64,000 nucleotides of DNA from Saccharomycopsis phalli (taxonomy: Eukaryota > Ascomycota > Saccharomycetes > Ascoideales > Saccharomycopsidaceae), in assembly GCA_020342235.1 (NCBI GenBank), contig CP073218.1:1178001-1242000 (forward strand), in the 5' to 3' direction. The notes below the pieces were generated by a model. The model was given only the letters and a program-made list of their open reading frames with translations. It was not told the origin of the DNA and ran no database searches. Made by a program: the position numbers and the translations under genes. This document shows positions 59,208 through 64,000 of this stretch, piece by piece (position 1 is the stretch's first letter; every line of letters starts with the position of its first letter).

Positions 59208-60750
59208 ATCAATATTTCTATTTGATTACCTTGATTGAGTAAATTAACAAGATAATATTATTCAATACAGATGCAAGTTGTAAAAAGTTCCAAAATAAAG
59301 TCAGAATATCTCATTTCTAGTGACTTGGACAGCTATTTAACCGTCTCCTAAGGACTGGTTGGTGATTGTATTCACGTAGGACATTTTCGACGCAAGCTTA
59401 ATACTTCCATGTTACAAAAGCCATGTAAAAGCTATTCCCAGCCTTTTATCGTTGTATATTCTCCTTTTTTCTGGAATAGCAAGTAATTTGGTTAATACGT
59501 TGTTTTTAGCTCAAGAAGGTTAATTATTTGGGCGATATGGTTACACAGGGAACTAGCACTACTTCCATTTCTGTTTTGCTTCATATCTTGAGTGACGAGG
59601 TTTTTGTGTTTTGTATGCCGTCCAATCTGTAGTATGTCTTCACTAGTGCAGGCAACATAAAATGCTCTGATTCCTTTTTATATCCTATAACTTGTAAGTA
59701 ATATCTTTTTGACTTGGACCTCAATAAGTCAAAGGGGGAGAAATCGATTATCATCCCGTTAATGGGAATGTCTTTCTCTCGTGTTCCTGCCATTTGCACA
59801 ATACCACTGTAATCTGGCACTATTCTCTTGTGTTTTGTTGGTTCTAGTTCGATGTGAACTGTGATTACTAGCCTTTTGTTTTCTAGTTACTCTGGAGTTA
59901 AGACGTCTTTTGTTCCTGGCTTCGCGTCTGCTCCATTGTTTTTTAAGGACCAACCTTAATTTATGATATCTTTCAGCCATAGCAATCGCGCCATCCAATG
60001 TTTCTGGTTCTGCAGTTCTTACCTTAATTTCAAGTTCCAGGTCAAGTCCTGGGATATAATGGTCCCTAAGGTCTTCCGGGTCGCGAGTAAGAGCCGTTTT
60101 TACTTGTTCTGCAAAATTCCGAAACCTGTTATTGTATTCTTTCAGAGAATGTGATGGTCCCTTATACCGAATTTCTCTAAACTGTCTAATCACTTCCCAT
60201 CTGTAATACGGAGTGAAAAATTGGCTGTCGAATTCTTTCCAAAATTCCGCAATGGTATGATCTCTTCCACGGTGTAGCCAATATTCGTTAAACCACACCT
60301 CGGCAGATTTTGTCATACGGCATCCAATGGCTTCAATTTTGATTGTATCATCCCACTTGTAATGTATTAGCCGCATACAAGCCGCTTTGAAATTTATAGC
60401 TTCTTCTTCTGGGTCTTGACCTATGAAATCCCGGATTCGCTGGAAGAGGTCCGGTTGATGAGGTGCGATTCTTGTGTCATTACTAATGCAATATTGTAAT
60501 GGTAAATGACGTTAGTTTTATAGGTTTCTTCCTTGGTTGTGAAACCTTGTGGCGCTAACATATACGAGAAAATATCCAAGGCTTTTGTTATAACACTTGT
60601 GTCGATTTAATTAACAAGATATTATTGTTAACTGCGGACGTAAGTTGTAAGTAGTTCTAAGTTGAAGCTACAATTTCTCAATTCTAGCTACTTGGACGGC
60701 TGTTTATACGTTTCCAAAGGATGTGTATGTGCGCATAGAGGATGTTGACA
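59208..60750 (-). mobile_element. Short gag-only LTR element (Ty3/gypsy-like fossil)
   Basis: Two diverged direct repeats of about 190 bp (lower about 59208-59393, upper about 60561-60750, both containing ATTAACAAGATA and CTTGGAC(A/G)GCT) bound a 1.17-kb interior. Just inside the upstream LTR, TGTTAGCGCCACAAGGTTTC (60541-60560, minus strand) resembles the primer-binding site complementary to initiator tRNA-Met used by Ty1 and Ty3. The interior encodes a Ty3/gypsy-type Gag (about 60400-59760) and is far too short for pol. The element lies 67 bp upstream of tRNA-Lys copy 2. LTR divergence indicates considerable age; it looks broken or non-autonomous. Confidence 0.75.
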
Positions 60751-61060
60751 CAAAGATATTACTTGAACGTTACATACATCACGTGTCATGCAGTGTTGAT
60801 CTAATGTCATTACAGTACCATCAGGTTTGATACCCTGGTAAGTACATGCCCAGAAGCCCTGGTGACTATAAATATGCTTAATAGTCAATATCCTAAATCG
60901 GCAGGATATTCAGTATTACCTCAATAAAATACTATTCCGAGGGGATAGAATAAGCTTACGATAATATGTTAATAATATGTTAAGATGGAATTTCTCCCAA
61001 AGTGAGTCCAGCTTATAGCAGTTTTCCCAGCTATTTATATTATTCTATATCCGAAAAAAA
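60751..61060. other. Region between the LTR element and the LINE ORF1
   Basis: GAAGCCCTGGTGACTATAAA near 60855 resembles part of the LTR at 51319 (GAAGCCCTGGTAAGG...GTATAAAT), so a diverged LTR may lie at about 60770-60960. The 5' UTR of the LINE probably begins near 60970, but no boundary can be fixed. Confidence 0.35.
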
Positions 61061-62590
61061 ATGGAAAAACTTCCTTCAAGTAACGCAAGTTTGCAAAACA
61101 GTGCGTCCGAAGGGCCTGAGGGCCCTCCGGTTCGTCAATCGTCAGCGGATTTCCCTGGCGACCATCCTGAACTTAATGGTATCGACATTGACACATTCCC
61201 TAGGCTGTACGACGACACTCACCTGAATGCCACCGCATCACAACTCCCTTCCAACCACGCTCAAGGCAGCACCTCTTACGGCCAGCAAAGAGACCGCACC
61301 TTTTACGCACTCGCCAACGACATTTCTGAAAGAGGTAACGACCCTCAATCCCATCGCCAACCATCGGGAGAGCCCTTTAAACCTATCCCGCCTCCCCCTT
61401 CAGACTGCAGTGAATCCGAGTTACGATCCTGGGCACATAACCTATACGAAACACACATGAACACTACTAAAATGCTCAACCAGATCACAAAATCCCATGA
61501 CGTCATCTTAGATGCCCATAAATCAGCGATGTACTCCCTCGGGGAAACAACTCGCGCCCTCAATGAAGCAAAGAAGCAATGCGCAGCCCTCGAAGCTAAG
61601 GTAGCTAGCTTGAAAAGTAGCAGCCAGATCCCCTCCACTCTGTTCAACACCAAATCAGGTATAGCCACCGGAAAACGACCAGCTAATGGCTCAACTTACG
61701 CTAGTGTCGCGGCCAGAAACCAGACGCAAGGAAGTTCGCAAGGAAACTCACAAGGACACTCACAAGGACACCCAAAAAAATCCTCCTCCAAAAAAGACCC
61801 AAACGCCCCATCAGGCACTGACTTACTTAAGCAGGGCAAGATGGTAATCCTCCGCAACCCAGAGACCCTGGAATCCCTCACACGCGCCCAGCGAGCAGAA
61901 CTCAAAAACAACACTGACGAATTCTTTAGAGAATTCCCCAGCGCTGAATCCTTCTCCCGCACCCGACACAACCACATCCGTATCCACCTCAAAGAGAAAG
62001 CCAATGAGGAATCCGTCCAAGCAGCTCTCACTGCATTCAGGTCCCCTGGACTCCTTGACACCACCCCCTGGGATATACGTGTGCTCACTGCTATCCCAAT
62101 GTGGGTACCACCAACGCAACTTGCTATTGAGCTCCAATCCATAGCAAATAATCGAGGCTGGGAGGGAAACATCTTAGCCGCTCCACCAAGAGCCCTAATC
62201 ACTGACTTTAAGAACTTCCAATGGGACCAAGTCGACCCCGAAACCAGAAACACTTACTGCGCCCGGATCTCTTTTGTTTCCGAACAAGCTGCGGAGCTCA
62301 TGTCGAAGACAACGATCCACATTGATGGAATCACCATCAATTCACTCCAAAAACCACGGACGAACCGCCGTATACGGAAAAAGCTTAGATCAGACGAAGA
62401 AGACTCATCAATCCCGGTACGCAGTACCCGCAGTCAAGGCCTCCCTGAAGGCCGTCAAATCCTTGTGCCAAAACTCCCAGGACAAACACCAACCTCCACC
62501 GCTCCACCACAAACTGCCCCAGCTCAATCGCAGCCAAATGAAACTCCTTCACCACCAAGTCCGCGGGGATCCACGGCCATGGAACAATGA
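61061..62590 (+). CDS. LINE ORF1 (Gag-like nucleic-acid-binding protein)
   Basis: 509 residues, preceded by an A-run (GAAAAAAAATGG). N-terminal 120 residues are Pro/Ser-rich; a helical coiled-coil-like segment lies at about 125-190 (HKSAMYSLGETTRALNEAKK). Then comes TYASVAARNQTQ, a motif common before the RNA-binding part of LINE ORF1 proteins, followed by basic QG/SQGH repeats and an RRM-like region (about 265-440, with HNHIRIHLKEKAN and YCARISFVSEQAAEL). The C-terminus is Pro/Gln-rich. No CCHC knuckle is visible. The frame is intact, and its codon use (many CCC, CTC, ACC) differs from host genes. The stop overlaps the ORF2 start (ATGA). Confidence 0.85.
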   Translation: MEKLPSSNASLQNSASEGPEGPPVRQSSADFPGDHPELNGIDIDTFPRLYDDTHLNATASQLPSNHAQGSTSYGQQRDRTFYALANDISERGNDPQSHRQPSGEPFKPIPPPPSDCSESELRSWAHNLYETHMNTTKMLNQITKSHDVILDAHKSAMYSLGETTRALNEAKKQCAALEAKVASLKSSSQIPSTLFNTKSGIATGKRPANGSTYASVAARNQTQGSSQGNSQGHSQGHPKKSSSKKDPNAPSGTDLLKQGKMVILRNPETLESLTRAQRAELKNNTDEFFREFPSAESFSRTRHNHIRIHLKEKANEESVQAALTAFRSPGLLDTTPWDIRVLTAIPMWVPPTQLAIELQSIANNRGWEGNILAAPPRALITDFKNFQWDQVDPETRNTYCARISFVSEQAAELMSKTTIHIDGITINSLQKPRTNRRIRKKLRSDEEDSSIPVRSTRSQGLPEGRQILVPKLPGQTPTSTAPPQTAPAQSQPNETPSPPSPRGSTAMEQ

Positions 62591-64000
62591 AGATAATTAT
62601 CATTTGCATCAACATACAAAAGAAACTAGCAATGTTAGAAGGTACATTGAACCACTACAAGAACACATCGGCAATCATCATGGTACAAGAGCCCCCTTAC
62701 CGTTTCGGGGAGTGGGGCCAAACAAACCTACGAGAAGCATATACCATGTTCGATCAAACAAACACACCTATCACTTCCCACTCCCCCAGAGACGACCAAG
62801 ACGGAGACGATGTGAATCCGGCACCCACTCGCTCAAGAGTCGTCACCTACGTGAGTAACCACATCATTCAATCCACCTCACCAAAGTTCCACGTTCATCA
62901 AATTCTTTCGCTATCCAATAGGGACATATTGGGCCTCAGAATATCATCACGAAAACTCACCTTTGAACTCATCAACATCTACAATGCACCCGTGGGCTCA
63001 GCACCCCACCTAAGATCAACGTCCCTCGAGACACTCCAATCCTATATCATATCTCTTGAAGGCCGGTTCAAAGGTATAATCATGGGTGATCTTAACGCAT
63101 GCCATCCCTCTTTTACCTCGCGTAGCGCTAGCACACGAGAGTCAAAAGCACACTCAGCAACAATAGAAGGTATTATCACAGCAGGAGGGCTCTCTTGCCT
63201 AAACGAATTCGATAAACCAACACACCAAGGAGGCAACACTCTTGATGTAGTGTTTGCTAGCGACTGTCTTTACAGGTATGTTTCGCCGCTGAAAAAGCTT
63301 CGCAAGTTCGGTTCAGATCATTTTGGAATACGTGTTAACGTGAGACAATCAGGTATCAAAACAAAGGGACCAGTAAGGTTAGTACCAGACTTTTCTAAGA
63401 CAGATTGGCCAGAGCTATGCGAAGAGCTCAACCACCATCGCCTTAGGCTCCTGATTAAATCGCCACAAAAGCTCAATAAGGTCACGAGCAGCTACACAAG
63501 AAGAATAGCATCCCTCCTTCTTAAGCACACTCCAGAGAAAAAAGTGTGTTACCGCTCTAAGAAATGGTTTACCCCCGAAGTCAGGGCCTCATTTGACAGG
63601 ATGCGTCACATGAATGCGGAGGACCCGTTAAGACATGAAGCTCAACAATCATTTATCAGGACAGTAAAGAAGGCGAAAGCGACCTGTTGGAACAGGTTCC
63701 TTGAGCAACTAGACCAGGCATCCATCTGGAAGGCCCTCAAGTACTCCGTACCTAGTGTCAACCACAAGATGGCATTACCGCATGACGACCAGGTGAAATT
63801 ATTCGGCGATACCTTTTACCCACAGATTTCTGTGGGTGAAAGCCTTTCCTCGAACACCTTCACCCCGCACAAAGTTGATAGCAACTCTATAAGCCCAATA
63901 ACCAAAGAGGAGATATATAACACTCTACGCTACTTGAAATTAAAGAAGGCCCCAGGGCCGGACAAAGTAACAGTGGGGCAAATCAGAGAACTATGGAAAG
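62587..64000 (+). CDS. LINE ORF2, APE endonuclease and start of reverse transcriptase (runs off window)
   Basis: Open from ATG-62587 to the window edge (471 codons, no stop). The ATG overlaps the ORF1 stop as ATGA, suggesting reinitiation. The N-terminal APE-type endonuclease shows the metal-binding Glu in MVQEPPYRFGEW, then NIYNAPVG, GDLNACHP (Asp and Asn, from 63085), NTLDVVFAS and the terminal GSDHFGI (Asp-His, near 63313). A linker with KKWFTPEVRASFDRMRH follows. The RT begins with TKEEIYNTLRYLKLKKAPGP at the right edge (KKAPGPDKV is the classic RT0/RT1 signature). QEPPY, NIYNAP and KKAPGPD suggest the Tad1/I/R1-side clades rather than L1. No break is seen in this part, so a recent or live copy is possible. 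Confidence 0.9.
   Translation, partial: MKIIIICINIQKKLAMLEGTLNHYKNTSAIIMVQEPPYRFGEWGQTNLREAYTMFDQTNTPITSHSPRDDQDGDDVNPAPTRSRVVTYVSNHIIQSTSPKFHVHQILSLSNRDILGLRISSRKLTFELINIYNAPVGSAPHLRSTSLETLQSYIISLEGRFKGIIMGDLNACHPSFTSRSASTRESKAHSATIEGIITAGGLSCLNEFDKPTHQGGNTLDVVFASDCLYRYVSPLKKLRKFGSDHFGIRVNVRQSGIKTKGPVRLVPDFSKTDWPELCEELNHHRLRLLIKSPQKLNKVTSSYTRRIASLLLKHTPEKKVCYRSKKWFTPEVRASFDRMRHMNAEDPLRHEAQQSFIRTVKKAKATCWNRFLEQLDQASIWKALKYSVPSVNHKMALPHDDQVKLFGDTFYPQISVGESLSSNTFTPHKVDSNSISPITKEEIYNTLRYLKLKKAPGPDKVTVGQIRELWK

Overview
The window looks like a chromosome segment of an early-branching budding yeast (Saccharomycotina, probably the Yarrowia/Blastobotrys/Geotrichum side of the tree). Three points in the sequence support this. 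Most genes are uninterrupted single ORFs. The three introns I can prove (two in the Sec61-gamma gene, one in a UvrD-type helicase) are only 37-43 nt long, with a CTAAC branch site almost touching the 3' AG. A homologue of the branch-point protein SF3B6/p14, which Saccharomyces lacks, is present. CTG falls at a Leu position of VAC14 that I recall as invariant, which argues against the CTG-Ser clade.

Layout. 0.2-1.9 kb: CLP1 (mRNA 3'-end processing) divergent from an SF3B6/p14-like RRM protein. 1.9-8.4 kb: a repeat-rich stretch with 5'-truncated LINE relics and minisatellites around one gene, a PSR/SCP-type CTD-like phosphatase. 8.5-9.9 kb: a secreted, probably catalytically impaired subtilase. 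10-12.6 kb: more LINE relics and satellites. 12.7-23 kb: VAC14, tRNA-Arg(ACG) with a 10-nt intron, SSS1 (two introns), a xylose-reductase-type aldo-keto reductase, DDC1/RAD9 and RPB11. 24.1-28.5 kb: a tandem array of four small secreted proteins that match only the signal peptide and I9 propeptide of the 8.5-kb subtilase; two solo LTRs lie inside the array. 29-43 kb: CDC5 polo kinase, an orphan coiled-coil protein, an IMO32/EAT1-like hydrolase, a gene of the bacterial DIP1984 family (candidate lateral transfer), NIT3 and the P5B ATPase YPK9. 43-46 kb: a 3-kb stretch without recognisable genes. 46-55.4 kb: UTP14, an ER membrane cyclophilin, a TMEM19/DUF92 membrane protein, an HMI1-like helicase and an orphan protein. 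57.5-60.8 kb: two inverted tRNA-Lys(CUU) genes, a solo LTR and a short gag-only LTR element. 61-64 kb: a LINE with intact ORF1 and an ORF2 (APE endonuclease, start of RT) running off the window.

The housekeeping genes do not form operons or one pathway. They are short intergenic neighbours separated by AT-rich spacers, most of which carry their own tandem minisatellite. Mobile DNA concentrates at 2-12 kb, 24-28 kb and 50-64 kb.

The best candidate for an undescribed system is the pairing of a degenerate secreted subtilase with a four-gene array of secreted stand-alone I9 propeptide proteins. They share the signal peptide and propeptide fold, and three array copies share a duplicated promoter block. 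This looks like secreted protease inhibitors or chaperones that split off from a protease gene and then expanded.
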